A DNA stretch of 64,000 nt from contig JADILM010000009.1 in assembly GCA_016617785.1 (NCBI GenBank), positions 868,001 to 932,000 of the forward strand, in the 5' to 3' direction. Positions 10,173-21,418 of this stretch are shown here, piece after piece. The DNA is from Sporobolomyces roseus (lineage: Eukaryota > Basidiomycota > Microbotryomycetes > Sporidiobolales > Sporidiobolaceae). A program made the translations under genes and the position numbers. The notes beneath the pieces are model-generated. The model saw nothing but the letters and a program-made list of their open reading frames with translations. It was not told where the DNA came from and did no database searches. Position 1 is the first letter of the stretch. Every line of letters starts with the position of its first letter.

Positions 10173-12181
10173 ATGCCTAATCCTACTCGACCTGAAGCTG
10201 TCTCGACTGGCTCAACTGAATCACTACACCTTCCTCCTTCCAACCTTGGTACTCCCAGTGGCTCTCCTCCTCAGAGTGGAGCTGCGTCTCCCTTAGGATT
10301 CCATCTCGCTTCCCTTCCTGGATCTCGTCCTGCCTCGCCTGAGGGTATTTCTACCCCAGGTTCTTCCCGACCCCCTTCGCCTTTACTCAAAGCTTTGAAC
10401 AAGCTTTCTATGACCTCGGAGAAGGACGGTCAAGACGAATCTTCAGGAGATGGAAAATCAGGTCTCGGCCGTCGTCCTTCGGTCAACAATGGAGGATCCC
10501 TCTCCCGCAAGAACTCCCTCAAGACTCCCATTCCCCGTCGAGGTAGTTCACCTGCTTTGGCTCCCTTCCTCGCCAAGTACGATCAATTCACCGGAAACGA
10601 TTCTGGACGTGAGGAGAAAGTTTGTGTTATTGGATCTGGATCATGGGGAACCGCTCTCGCCAGGCTCGCAGCTCAAAATGCTGGTGAACGTGAAGGGTAA
10701 GCAAAAAGTTTCATGTAGTTTGACCGGAAAATGAGGCAGAAAAGTTGATGCATTTTCGACTTCTTGAACAGTTTCGATGATGAAGTTCGATTCTGGGTTC
10801 GCCAACGTGAAGTGAGTTTTGATTCTCCTCCTTCCTCGTCATTATCAAGATGCTTATGATTGTGCTGCACCACTTCAGATCCCCGGAAAAGGTCTCCTCA
10901 CCGACATCATCAACGAAACTCACGAGAACGCTCGTTACCTTCCCGAGATGGTTCTCCCCGAGAACCTTGTCGCTGTTCCCTCTCTTACCGAAGTAGTTAA
11001 GGTACGTCTCATCACACCCCGTGAAAGTACTTTTACAGCGAATTGACGAGTTTTGAGAATCGAACAGGGAGCTACTCTTATCGTTTTCTGCGTTCCCCAT
11101 CAGTTCCTTCCTCCCGTCATCAAGGAGCTCTCAAAGCCCGGTGTCCTTACCGAGGGAGCTCGCGCTATCTCTGCCATCAAGGGTATCGAAGTCGACACCA
11201 AGTCTTTCGATATCTACACCTACCCTTCCATCATCGAGAAGAAGCTCGGTCTCCCTTGTTCCGCCCTCGGAGGTGCCAACATCGCTCTCGAAGTCGCCAA
11301 CGAGGAGTTCTGCGAGACGACTATCGGTTGCCCTTCGCCCAAGGATTGCGCTCTTTGGGAAGCCGTCTTCTCAACCAACATGTTCCGAGTTCACGCTGTC
11401 GTACGTCTATCTCTTGATACTCCTATCGACTGAGAGCATCAGGAGGGGCATGAATTCGCTGGAACCGAAAAACTGACCTTTCGCAATCCCTCCTCTTGTT
11501 TCTAGACTGATGTCGCCGGTGTTTCGCTATCTGGAGCTCTCAAGAACATCGTAGCCCTCGGGGCAGGATTCTCCGACGTCCGTAAAGCCCGCTCTTCGTT
11601 GCTGTCGTGATCGGTACTGATCTTGTCTTGCGAAAAATCAAAACAGGGTCTCAAAAAGGGAGGAAACACAAAAGCTGCGATCATTCGAATTGGTCTCCTC
11701 GAAATGTCGTCCTTCACCCTCGAGTTCTTCCCCTCTGCTTCCCCTACAACCTTCTCCCACCACTCTGCTGGTGTCGCCGATCTCATCACCACTTCTTTCG
11801 GTGGACGAAACCGAAAGTGTGCCGAAGCCTTCGTTACTTCTGGAAAGACCTTCGATGAGCTCGAGAAGGAACTCCTCAACGGTCAACGACTCCAAGGTGT
11901 CATCACGTAAGCTGCTTTCGCTACCTCTTCCTCGTCGAATCTCACTCATTCAATTTCTACACTTGCTCAGTTCCGAGGAGATTCACGGATTCCTTAAGGG
12001 ACGAAACCGTCTCGATGGCTGTACGTTCTCATCTCTTTGCGCTTGTACCTTGCACGCACGATACGAAGTGGTCGAAACTGACTCTTTTCTTTCTTCGTTT
12101 CGCACAGACCCTCTCTTCCAAAAGATCTACCAGATCTGCCAACGAGAGATCGACCCTGAGGAGCTCTTCGACGAGTTGTAA
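10173..12181 (+). CDS. GPD1: NAD-dependent glycerol-3-phosphate dehydrogenase
   Basis: Reduces dihydroxyacetone phosphate to glycerol-3-phosphate with NADH, for glycerol osmolyte, redox balance and lipid precursors. Eight exons (10173-10696, 10772-10811, 10879-11001, 11068-11400, 11506-11577, 11647-11906, 11971-12020, 12108-12181) sum to 1,476 nt, 491 residues. Residues 1-145 are a Ser/Pro-rich extension, longer than yeast Gpd1. Then come the Rossmann motif [16 protein letters not shown], the substrate loop [18 protein letters not shown], the catalytic-lysine segments SAIKGIE and [20 protein letters not shown], and the C-terminal domain [15 protein letters not shown] through [11 protein letters not shown] decayed partial copy lies downstream at about 12990-13150. 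The phosphorylatable-looking N-terminal region may be regulatory (inference). Confidence 0.97.
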
Positions 12182-13713
12182 ACGGCTACGCATCTTTCGC
12201 CGCAGTCGAACTCCCGTCATTTTCGCATCAGACCCCTTTATAACCCCCCATCATCGTTTTCCTCTTGATTCCCTCCCTCCCTCTCTCTCTCTTTTCGCAC
12301 AAAGACTGTAAATAGCTCCACTGCACTCTCTCGTAACTTAGACTTGAGCCTCAAAAACTCATCCCCCTTTCAGCTTACAAGCAATGTCTCCTCCTCCTTT
12401 CTCTTGTTTATTCTTTTGACTTTCCCCTCTTACTCGCAATTCCTCCCACCCCTTATTGTATAGACTCTCTCTCTTCTGACCCTTGAACACTAGTCTCATC
12501 GCTGCCGCTGTGTCGCTGTTATTGAAACTATCTTTTTTTTATCAACCATTTTTCTTCGACTCCTACGCTGCATTCAGTGAGAACGATCCGATATGAGCGC
12601 TCCACATGCTCGCTCTCGTGCATCAGCAGCGTACTATGTCGGGCAGAGATCCCTCGAGCTGTCCGGCTACCTTCCGAGACTATCGTTTTCGACGGCAGAC
12701 CTCTCGTCAAGCTGCCAATCTGACGTGACCTCTTCTGGCTCGCTCTCGAGCATGTATGATAGCGTTAGGTCTCAGTGGGTAGCTTCAGACATCTTGCGGC
12801 ATAGTTAGTGTCTAGAATCAGCTTGCGCTCGAACAGTATTCTCCGACTTCGTGATTTCGCCAGGACGCTGTCACTCATCCCTCGTTCTTTTACTCGACCG
12901 GGACCCACCCCCTCGCGTCCCATTCATATCAATCAAACAGTCAACGAGCGAGACCTAACTCGCCGAACCTGATGAAACGACCTGATTTCGTTTCGCAATC
13001 CCTCTTCTTGTTTCTAGACTGATGTCGCCGGTGTTTCGCTATCTGGAGCTCTCAAGAACATCGTAGCTCTCGGGGTAGAATTCTCTGATGGTGGGTACAA
13101 GCCCGCTCTTTGTCACTGTCGTGATCCGTACTGATCTTGTCATTGCGAAACTTGCGAAAAAATTCAAAGATGACGGGGCGAGAGCTGCTTTAACGGCAGA
13201 AGCCTTCGTCGAGAATAAGTGCTCTACTACGACTCGTCTTGACTCTACCATAGCTCATGCCTCGATCTCATCACGGCGTTAGTAAGAGTCTCCGCGATGC
13301 CTCGTTTCGGACTTCCGTTGTTTCGCACGACGAATCTGCGCGCTTGAGCGATGCCTTCTATTTTCGAACAGTGAATTAAGCTCAAAGTTGAGTCCTCTGT
13401 GCCCTCAGCCTCATCGCAGTGCCCAACAAGAGGCTTTGGCCGCAGTTTCGAAAGACTTTCGCAGATTCTTCGCATTTTTGTTTGGCCAAAGTCAAGTCTT
13501 GCACGACCGGAGCCTCTTTTCAGCATTCCTATAAGAGAGATCGCTCAGGTCCAATATCTTTCGATTTGATCAAGTCTACGTGCGAAGCGATCGCTGAAAG
13601 ACATTTTCGAAATCGTTCGTACCCGAGTCTTTCCTCTCCCATTCTCCTCGCAACGTCCTGCTGACCAGTATAGCGCTACAGAAGGTTCAGCAACCTTCCA
13701 TCGTCCACTGGAA
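12182..13713. other. 1.5 kb region between GPD gene and riboside kinase gene
   Basis: Contains the dehydrogenase 3' region, a decayed duplicate of its central exon and introns (separate entry), and the promoter of the downstream kinase. The rest has only short frames without features. No intact gene seen. Confidence 0.55.
12990..13150 (+). pseudogene. Partial DNA-level duplicate of the GPD gene (end of intron 4, exon 5, intron 5)
   Basis: Bases 13017-13088 repeat GPD exon 5 (11506-11577) with few changes. They still encode [19 protein letters not shown] but continue GVEFSD in place of GAGFSD. The upstream match includes the 3' end of the preceding intron (acceptor TTTCTAG at 13010-13016). 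The downstream match continues into the following intron through the GCCCGCTCTT and TACTGATCTTGTC blocks, then fades near 13150. Because introns are included, this is a genomic duplication, not a retrocopy. Exons before and after are absent, so it cannot make an enzyme. Confidence 0.85.
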
Positions 13714-14986
13714 ATGGCCTCAACCTCTTCTCTTCCCCCTTCAAACGCTTCATCATCCGCTTCATCTCCCCGACTCTTTCTCGCCGGTATCGGAGGACCA
13801 ACCTGTTCCGGCAAAACAACATTAGCCAAACACCTCTCCCGAATCATTCCCTCCTCCCTCTTGGTGTTTCAAGATGATTTCGCTCCTCCATCTGAAAAGG
13901 TTCCGATTCATAAACAATACGGGTTTCAGGATTGGGATGATCCAGCTGGAGCGTGAGCTCATTCTCTAGTACTGGTGTGATTAGCGAGCTGACTCAAAGG
14001 GAGTGTTTGGTGTAGGATTGAGTGGGAGAGACAGAGGGAAGCTATTCAACACTTGATGAGAGAAGGAACGATACCTGAAGCGCATTATTCACATGATCAT
14101 TTGAACGAACAAGTGCCAGTACCGATTTCGGAGAGGATCGAGAAGGAATGGACAGATAAATTCAAGAGGTTGTTCGATTCGCAAGAGGTTAAACCGTTAG
14201 TTCACCTCGCTGTCTCTCTTGAAGGAGAGGGAAACTGATGGCAAAGTGTGAGAGTAGTACGGTGGTCATCGCGGAAGGGTTTTTGATGTTGTATGACAAG
14301 GAAACGGTGAGGAATATGGATGCTAGGTTTTTCGTTAGAGAAGATTATGCAACATTAAAGCGGAGGAGACAGGAGAGACATGGATACGTACGTTTGGAGG
14401 CTCCCTCATATCTCTGGCTGCGATGTTACTGATATGAGGATTCTTGGACTTACTACAGCATACTGCCGGTACGTTTTTCGATTTCTTTCTCCCGCGAACT
14501 TTCACTAGCTTGCTCCTGCTCATCCAATCGTTCGCTGACGGACACTTCTAGTTCAATCTGATCCAGAGGGTGCACTGTGGCGGGTAAGTCATCTCTCTTC
14601 TCCCTTCTCCCTTCGACCCTCACCTCGTCTCTGGAAATTCCGAATGATCTCTCCCTGACTATTCACTGACCCCTTGTTATTTCTACAGGATCCCGAGAAC
14701 TACTGGGTACCCTTTACCTCCCTCCTTTCCTCTCCGTCTCTTCAACTAACCCTCTCTCTCTAATACATAGGATCTCTGCGTCTGGCCCGCCTACCTGAAA
14801 GCGCATCGACCCTTATTCGTCTCGGGTCAAGTCGAATCTGGTCCAATCGATTCCTCAGCGATCTCGGGAGTGACGGTGTTGGAAGCGAAGGAGTTGAGTA
14901 TGGATGAAATGGTTGAGAGAGCGTTGAAAGAGATTTGGGAAGGATTGAGGAGCGGGAAGGGGAGGGAACAGTGGGAGAACCCATAG
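13714..14986 (+). CDS. NRK1: Nicotinamide riboside kinase (NRK1-like)
   Basis: Phosphorylates nicotinamide riboside to NMN in NAD+ salvage. Starts MASTSSLPPSNASSSAS, then a P-loop at about residues 27-41 (GIGGPTCSGKTTLAKHL) and the acidic FQDDFAPPSEKVP segment that binds substrate/metal in NRKs. Later come QDWDDPAGA and STVVIAEGFLMLYD. The lid region FVREDYATLKRRRQERHGY and the tail DLCVWPAYLKAHRPLFVSG follow. Several exons are tiny: a 10-nt exon encoding HTA just after 14459 and an 18-nt exon encoding DPENYW near 14691-14708; both keep frame. The junction near 14188-14252 is ambiguous (two donor/acceptor pairs work). Stop 14986. NRK rather than uridine kinase is supported by the VWPAY tail. 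Confidence 0.9.
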
Positions 14987-15088
14987 AGGACAGAAGAGTA
15001 ACAAAATAGAAGTGCATTGATATCATATCTACAATTGAATCTGAACACGAGAACAAGGTATATCGAGAGCGAGAGCGAGGCAGATCGT

Positions 15089-16054
15089 CTAGAAGTCTCC
15101 TCCTCCTCCATCATCCCCAGCATCCTGTCCATCCTCGTACCCCTCCTGATAATTTTCTTCTTGATTATTATCCCACTATTCATCCTCACTCTCGTCAAAA
15201 ACATCAGCTCAATCCTCTCTTAACCTCTAATTCAAAGAAGGAAACTCACAGCATTCATCAACATTGCTCCACCCAATAATCCAGCTCCAGCACCCAACAT
15301 AGCTCCACCAGCCCCCATTCCTCCTCCCATTCTACCGCCTCCTCCCATTCCTCCGAACCTGCTTTGAGGTTGTTGCATCATCATTGGTTGTTGATACATC
15401 ATCGGTTGCATTGGTTGTTGGGAATACATCATGGGTTGACCATAGGGAGCTTGCATCATCGGTGGTTGTTGAGGATAAGGAGCTTGTTCTGAAGGACGTC
15501 GAGCGGATTTAGCGAAACTGAGAAACATCAGGAGAGGGGTGAAAGGTCGAGGAAGAGCTCACGTTGGTAGCCTCCGAACTGCTGTCGAGGTTGATTATAA
15601 CCTTGATTAGGTTCTGTACGAAGAGGAAGCGAGTGGTTCTGGAATCCATTAGCGAAAACGAAACAGACGAAAACGAAACGAAGAGCTCACGTTGATACGC
15701 TCCTCTTTCTCCTACGCTATCATTTGACTGAACCGTATCCTGATAAGGTGGAGGGTTCGTATTCCTTTGTTGTTCTCCCGAAGTTCTCGGAGGGGGTGGG
15801 CCAGGAGGAGGAGCGTATTTAGGTCCCTCTTCTTTATATTCGGGTTCGTCCAATGGGTGGGTTCAAATCGATTTGGGTTGTGATGGGTTTCTAGTATCGA
15901 TATAGAACCACTGAGAATCTGACCAGGAATGACCGAGAGTCAGTCTAGTCGATCGACGTTAACGTAACCTTTACGAGCATAGTCGAGACTTACACTCGGG
16001 ATTCCACTGTTTCTTCCAGCCTGTTGGTAGTAGTCTAGTATCTTCTTGAGTCAT
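15089..16054 (-). CDS. WW-domain, Pro/Gln/Met/Gly-rich protein with an in-frame TGA at codon 39
   Basis: Five exons (16054-15994, 15918-15691, 15613-15563, 15488-15250, 15175-15089) sum to exactly 666 nt. The product starts MTQEDTRLLPTGWKKQWNPE and has a WW domain (YSQWFYIDTRNPSQPKSI). The codon for the second conserved tryptophan is TGA (bases 15865-15863), after which the frame resumes THPLDEPEYKEEGPKY. The neighbour at 19932 has TGG there (RSIWVHPLDDPEF). After the WW domain come PPPGPPPP, a Met/Gln/Pro-rich repeat (APYGQPMMYSQQ), GGMGGGGRMGGGMGAGGAM, and an acidic end YQEGYEDGQDAGDDGGGGDF. WW domains bind proline-rich ligands. Options are a recent null allele, a sequencing error, or readthrough. 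The rest of the frame shows no decay. Confidence 0.7.
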
Positions 16055-16145
16055 TACGAGATGGGCGAGTGAGATCTAAGATCAAGAAAGTTGAACTCGA
16101 CTCTCTCGCTCTCCCACCTCACTCGAACATCTCAAGAATAGAGCT
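16055..16145. promoter_or_regulatory. Very short divergent promoter (91 bp)
   Basis: Only 91 bases separate the start codons of the WW-domain gene (minus) and the lipoyl transferase gene (plus). Any promoter elements must be shared or lie inside the neighbouring gene. A CT-rich stretch occurs at 16097-16125. Confidence 0.4.
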
Positions 16146-17111
16146 ATGTTGCCCACCTTAATCCGAAGAACAGCCTGTAGCGCTTCCTCTTCAACTCCGA
16201 CAGTGCTCCCTCCTTTATTATGGACCTATCTCCCTTCTCACCTCCCTTACCAACTCGGTCTAATCCTCCAGGAAACTCTAGTCCAACACCGTTTATCTGC
16301 CAAACTCTCACTCATCTCCTCCTCCTCCCTCTCTCGATCCGAGCAATCCCGATTGGAAAGAATCGCATCCACTGATATTCTATTCTTACTCCAACACTCG
16401 CCTGTCTACACCGCGGGGAAACGGGAGAAGGATCCTATTACTGCAGAGAGGGAAGGGAAGAGGTTGGGACAATTCGGAGCAGATTACGTTTTGACTGGGA
16501 GAGGGGGTCAAACTACTTTTCATGGTCCAGGTCAATTGGTTGGGTATCCACTCATAGACCTTGGTCAATCTAAAGTGAGCCAACTCTCATTCTCATTCTA
16601 GCCGACGATTTGAGGACAAAGTGAACTGATATTATTGAACTGCAAGTTGAGTACGAGATGTTATGTTGATCGATTAGAGAAATTCCTCGAATCCTTAGTC
16701 AAGAGTTACGAGGGGGTACCAGTGTATGATTTACCTCACACAGGAGTGTTTTGTTCACCTAGTACGAAAATCGCGAGTATTGGAGTACAAATCAGGAGGA
16801 GGATTACGATGCATGGCTTCTCGATCAATTTGCAACAACAAACTAAGGAATGGTTTGATCAGATTGTCGCGTGTGGATTGGAGGATGTCAAGAGTACTAG
16901 TGTAGAGGCGGAATTACGAAGGCTGGGGAGGAAGGAGGAGGTGAGTGTCGATGGAGCGATCGAGAGGACGGTTCAACTGTTTGGAGAGAGGTATGGGAGG
17001 GAGATGAGGCAACTGAAAGAAGGGGACGAACATGAGGAAGTGAGGGGAATTATTAGGGATGGAGTCGAGGGCAAGTTGGGACAGGTAAAGAGGGAAATGA
17101 TGGGAGTATAA
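16146..17111 (+). CDS. LIP2: Octanoyl-[ACP]:protein octanoyltransferase, mitochondrial (LipB/LIP2)
   Basis: Transfers octanoyl groups from acyl carrier protein to lipoyl domains (glycine cleavage H protein, then 2-oxoacid dehydrogenases). Two exons (16146-16574, 16647-17111) give 297 residues. The N-terminus MLPTLIRRTACSASSS fits a mitochondrial presequence. LipB signatures: HSPVYTAGKREKD, GRGGQTTFHGPGQLVGYPLI, KIASIGVQIRRRITMHGFSI and IVACGLEDVKSTSVEAEL. The last contains the family's catalytic cysteine; the conserved lysine is the first residue of KIASIGV. The C-terminal ~60 residues extend past the usual end and are charged. Confidence 0.94.
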
Positions 17112-17539
17112 TTTATTCGTATGATTGCGAAACGAAGAGTTCAGCTTGGTCGTTTCGCAGGCCTCGGATGAGTTGTAACTCGTTATAGAGAGTTTCAGGA
17201 TCGACGTGAGCTTGAGTTCGATGTCTGCCGAGCAGCGCGCCAAGGGTAGAACCTCGAAAGCGAAGAACGACAGATTTCTCGGATTCGTTGCAAGTTCACG
17301 CTGCAAAGTCGGATTTGCGAGGATCGTTTCGATACCGCTAGATCCGATCGGTGTATTTGACGGGATGCATGTTGGATGCAGCGAGGGAGAAAGATAAGGA
17401 AACGAACCTCCGAAATTTTGCGACGAATCGGAAAAGTTCGTCTCAAAAGATTGAAGCGAAAACTGGCTCGAACCTCTGCTCTTCGGCTTCTCTCCTACTC
17501 CTTCCTCCCTCCCTCCAGCTCGTCAAGATCTATCCTATC
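17112..17539. other. Intergenic region upstream of proline dehydrogenase gene
   Basis: 428 bp holding the LIP2 3' end and the PUT1 promoter. A CT-rich tract at about 17490-17525 leads into the start codon. No separate gene supported. Confidence 0.5.
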
Positions 17540-19663
17540 ATGATCAGGACTTCAACAAGTGCAGCTTCCCGCCTTTGTTCCCCTTCAACTAGCAAAGTTT
17601 GTCGGATCCCTCTCGGTCGAATCGGTCAACAAAAGTCACTCTCTACTCAAACCATCTCTCAATCCTATTCACGCCAATCTCAATCGACCAAACGAGGATT
17701 AGGTTACAGTGTAGGAGCATTAGCACTAGCAGGTTCCGCTTACCTCGTAGCTTCTTCCTCTCTCGAATCGGTTCCCACTCCTTTATCTCCCCCTTCTTTC
17801 AACTCGAACGATCCTCTCTCCTCCCTCGACCCATCAGCTCTACAAAGAACAACTGCGCATCTCACTGGACAAAGAATCTCGGATCTACTTAGGCAATGGG
17901 TAGTCTTTGCAGTTTCGGAACAATCGACCCTCGTTTCTGCTGGTCCTTGGATCATGGGCAAGATTGAGTGGACGAGGGATAACGTACCTATCTTGGGAAG
18001 TGCTGTTTGGGCAGTATTCGCTTTCGTGAGTCGAAACTACACTTTTAATCTTGTTTCGAGCGAAGGAAAATGCTGATCTCCGTCTCAACACGACGCAGGG
18101 CATGGATCAAACTTTCTACAGAGTGTTTGTAGGAGGGGATTCTGTTCCGGGATGTGAAGAGACCGTCAAGAAATACGCCGAGAAAGGAGTGAGTTTCCCA
18201 TCTCACGAAATCGGATTCAAGACTCACCCGCTCTCGTTTCGATCAGGTCGGAGTCATGTTCAACTACTCAGCAGAAGCCCCCTTAGGAGCCTCGAAGCCC
18301 GCTTCGGGAATCGATCAGAACTCGATGCGAGAGATTTACAACGCCGTTGTCGAAGCCGCTAAACTCGCACCCACGACTAAATCAACCACTGAAGTCCCTC
18401 TGACCGCCATCAAACCCTCTCTACTCGCGATCAAACTCACCGGTCTCATCTACGACGCATCCTTGCTCGCTAGGGCTTCGAGCGCTTTGACTAGCAACTC
18501 GATCTACCAAAGAGGAGATCGACTCAAGGTGGATGAAACGAGACCTTTCCCTGAAAGTCCCGATCTTACGGACGATGATCATTTACAACTCTCAAAGCTG
18601 TATGATGGGTTGAGGAGGGTCGCGGGGGAGGCTCAAAAGCAAGGAGTAAGGTTACTAGTCGATGCGGAACAAAGTTGGTACCAACCTGCGTAAGCTTCTC
18701 CACTTCCTCTCTCATTACCTCTCTTCGTGTGCTGACTGACAATGAGGGCTCGGAATAGTATCGATCACTTTGCGGATCTCCTCTCCGAGGAATTCAACAA
18801 ACCCGATCCTTCTTCGACCGAACCTGGTTCTCCCATTGTCTACAACACTTGTACGTCCATGGCACTGTTATCTTCTCGGGAAATCAAGATTGACACTCTT
18901 GACACCTGCACAGATCAATGCTACCTCCGCACGACTCCGTCGAAACTTCAAAACGCCCTCGCTCACGCTTCTTCGAACAACTATTCGTTCGGAGCCAAAC
19001 TAGTTCGAGGAGCCTATGTCGAATCCGAGCGTAAACGACACTCTGTCTCCCCCATCGCCAATTCCGAACCCTGCATCGTCTGGAACTCGAAAGATGAAAC
19101 CGATCATTGTTATGACTCTTGCGCTTCGATCCTCGAATCCCGAATCGTTCAAGATCTAAAGGAGGATGGACAAGCGAAAGGAAAGGCGAGTGTCGGAGTT
19201 TGTTTGGCGAGTCATAATGGAACTAGTATGAGAAAATTCTTGGGGAAATTGAGAGAGGATGGATTGGTTCAAGAGGGTCAAGAAGGTAGGTTGCAAGTTG
19301 ATGATCGAGTGAGAGGCCGGGTAGCATTCGGTCAACTCATGGGTGAGCCTCCTTTTTTCCTTCCTTCACTGGCATCAGAATTGCAAGAAGCTGACTCGTC
19401 GATTTTCTTTCCTAGGCATGTCGGATAATCTAACTGCGACTCTCCTCTCTCTCCTTCCTCCTCCTACACCTTCCGAAGTACCCCTCGTCGTCAAATACGT
19501 CCCCTACGCATCCCTCTCGCAAGGTTTACCCTACTTGATTCGACGCGCGAACGAGAACCAAAGTATCTTGAAAGGAGATCCTACGAGTGGTAGAGGTGGA
19601 GCTAGGGACGAGAGGAGGGCGGTAGGTAAAGAGATTCGGGCGAGAATGGGCTTGTCGTTCTAG
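17540..19663 (+). CDS. PUT1: Proline dehydrogenase, mitochondrial
   Basis: FAD enzyme oxidising proline to pyrroline-5-carboxylate in the mitochondrion, the first step of proline use. Six exons (17540-18025, 18099-18188, 18247-18689, 18759-18850, 18914-19342, 19416-19663) sum to 1,788 nt, 595 residues. The N-terminus MIRTSTSAASRLCSPSTSK is Ser/Arg-rich without acids, then a hydrophobic patch near residue 55 (GALALAGSAYLVA). Barrel motifs: VGVMFNYSAEAPLG, GVRLLVDAEQSWYQPAIDHF, YNTYQCYLRTTP, FGAKLVRGAYVESER, GVCLASHNGTS and VKYVPYASLSQGLPYLIRRANEN. The last is the conserved C-terminal substrate-arginine helix (RRxxEN). ATG 17540 is chosen over upstream codons because it begins the presequence. 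Confidence 0.96.
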
Positions 19664-19931
19664 GGGATCAAGTCCTTGTACATAAACGCATTTCTTAATA
19701 GATTCTTTTTTTCGTTATCTCTTCTCTCGAGTATTGGTCTAATTGTTGTAGTATCTTACCACCTTACATCTGCAATCCCGTCTTCATATCGCACTCCCTT
19801 TCGTTTGGAGATGATCGACAATAAATTAAGAAATCGCAAGTTGCGAAACAGTGACGTTGTTGAGGAATCTCTCTTCTCTTCTTCCCATTCACTTGGAACT
19901 CTCAAACTTCCAAAGACCACTAACAATAACA

Positions 19932-21142
19932 ATGCCCAGTAATCCATTCTCACACTCTCACACTGAAGAAGCGCCTCCTCCTTCTTACCAAGTCGCAAAC
20001 TCTCAACACGCCCCTCAAGATCAATCTGGTCATTTGGCCGCACCTGGTTCATCCGCAGATGTCACACACGGTGGACCTGCATTGGGAAGGACGAGGAGTA
20101 ACTCGGCTGGATCATTGACTGCCTCGAGCGGGGAGGACGACGGAGAGAGGGGATTATCAGTCGAGGAACGAGTAGATATGGAGGACTCGTTCAGGGAGTT
20201 ACCTGATGGTTGGAGACGAGAATTCGATCCCGTGAGCTCTTCAACTTCTACGCTCTTCGATTTCTCTCTCTCGAATTTTGTGAAACTTTCCTGTCGAAAC
20301 TCGTAGGAACTGATTCCCGTTCGCTTTCGCTCCCTTCAACTTCTTATAGAATAGCAATCATTTCTTCTACGTCGACACGAAAGCTAGCCCTCCTCGTTCA
20401 ATCTGGGTTCACCCACTCGATGATCCCGAATTCCTCAAAACTCACCCTCAATACAAAGAAGCTTCTCGACTTTACTCTCCTCCCGAGGGAGCTCCCCCAG
20501 TCGATGAGAAAGGTCGAGCGCAACATCACGGTGGAGCTTCTTCTTCCCACGTTCCCGTCGCCGCCGGTTCGTCTGCCCATGGATCGCACGGTCACGAACA
20601 AAGGAAACCTAAATCCAAGGATGAACGCACTCTGGGAAGGAAGATGAAAGACAAATTGACTGGTTCTACTCATGAAGAACGTGTTCTTCAACGCAAGAAG
20701 CAAAAGGAAGCTGTACGTCTCGTCTCGTCTCACTTTTATTCGAAGAGGGAAGTTCTGAAACTGATTTGTCAAACGACTTGAAAACTTTCGCTAGGAGTTG
20801 AAAGCTCACCAACAATACATCATGCGTCGTAACGAGATCATCAAGGCTCAGAGAGAAGGTCGATTACAAACTGTTTACGCTGCTCCCTCGATGCCTTATG
20901 GATCACGCTACGGTGGATATGGTGGGGGATATGGATACGGGGGAGGGATGTATGGTCGACCCATGTATGGGGGATATGGCTACGGTCGTCCAGGTTACGG
21001 GATGGGAGGAATGGGAGCTGGAATGGGACTTCTCGGAGGTAAATCTCTCTCTTTTCTTTCTTTGATCCGACTTGATTGGCGCAAGGCTCACTCTTTCATT
21101 CTTTCGGAAACAGGTCTCGCTGTCGGTTCTCTACTCTTCTAA
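19932..21142 (+). CDS. WW-domain protein with Gly/Tyr-rich C-terminus
   Basis: Four exons (19932-20231, 20350-20712, 20795-21038, 21114-21142) sum to 936 nt, 311 residues. The first 90 residues are Ser/Pro-rich. The WW domain is at about residues 95-130: LPDGWRREFDP, then FFYVDTKASPPRSIWVHPLD, with both tryptophans. A basic, helical segment follows (KSKDERTLGRKMKDKLTGST, ERVLQRKKQKEAELKAHQQY), then a Gly/Tyr/Met-rich tail (GGYGGGYGYGGGMYGRP). The layout and the DxPE-type segment after the WW domain match the neighbouring gene at 15089-16054, so the two look like diverged paralogues. Ligand and cell location are unknown. Confidence 0.85.
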
Positions 21143-21418
21143 TCTCGTCGACAACAACCACACACCAAACCTTCCTCCTCAGCGCGAAAACACACGGACT
21201 CTTTTTCCCTCTTCGACCTTTGACTGTAGCCTAATTTTTATGTGTCTCTGTTCAGTCAAGTTCTGGAATGTCTATACTTTGAATCTGTCGAACCGTTCGC
21301 TCAATCAAGTACAAGAGAGTGATTGCGAAATTTGACTTAGAGCGAAATCTTGAAACTTCGCTTCAGTACTTTCAACTCGCAACTCGCTGTACCTCTTCAT
21401 TCCAAGCTTCTCTGATCA

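Noticed and set aside
7804..19663. A mitochondrial/NAD metabolic gene cluster (ECHS1, GPD1, NRK1, LIP2, PUT1)
   Set aside because: These genes act in separate pathways, point in mixed contexts with unrelated genes between, and no shared regulatory site was seen; co-location is probably chance.
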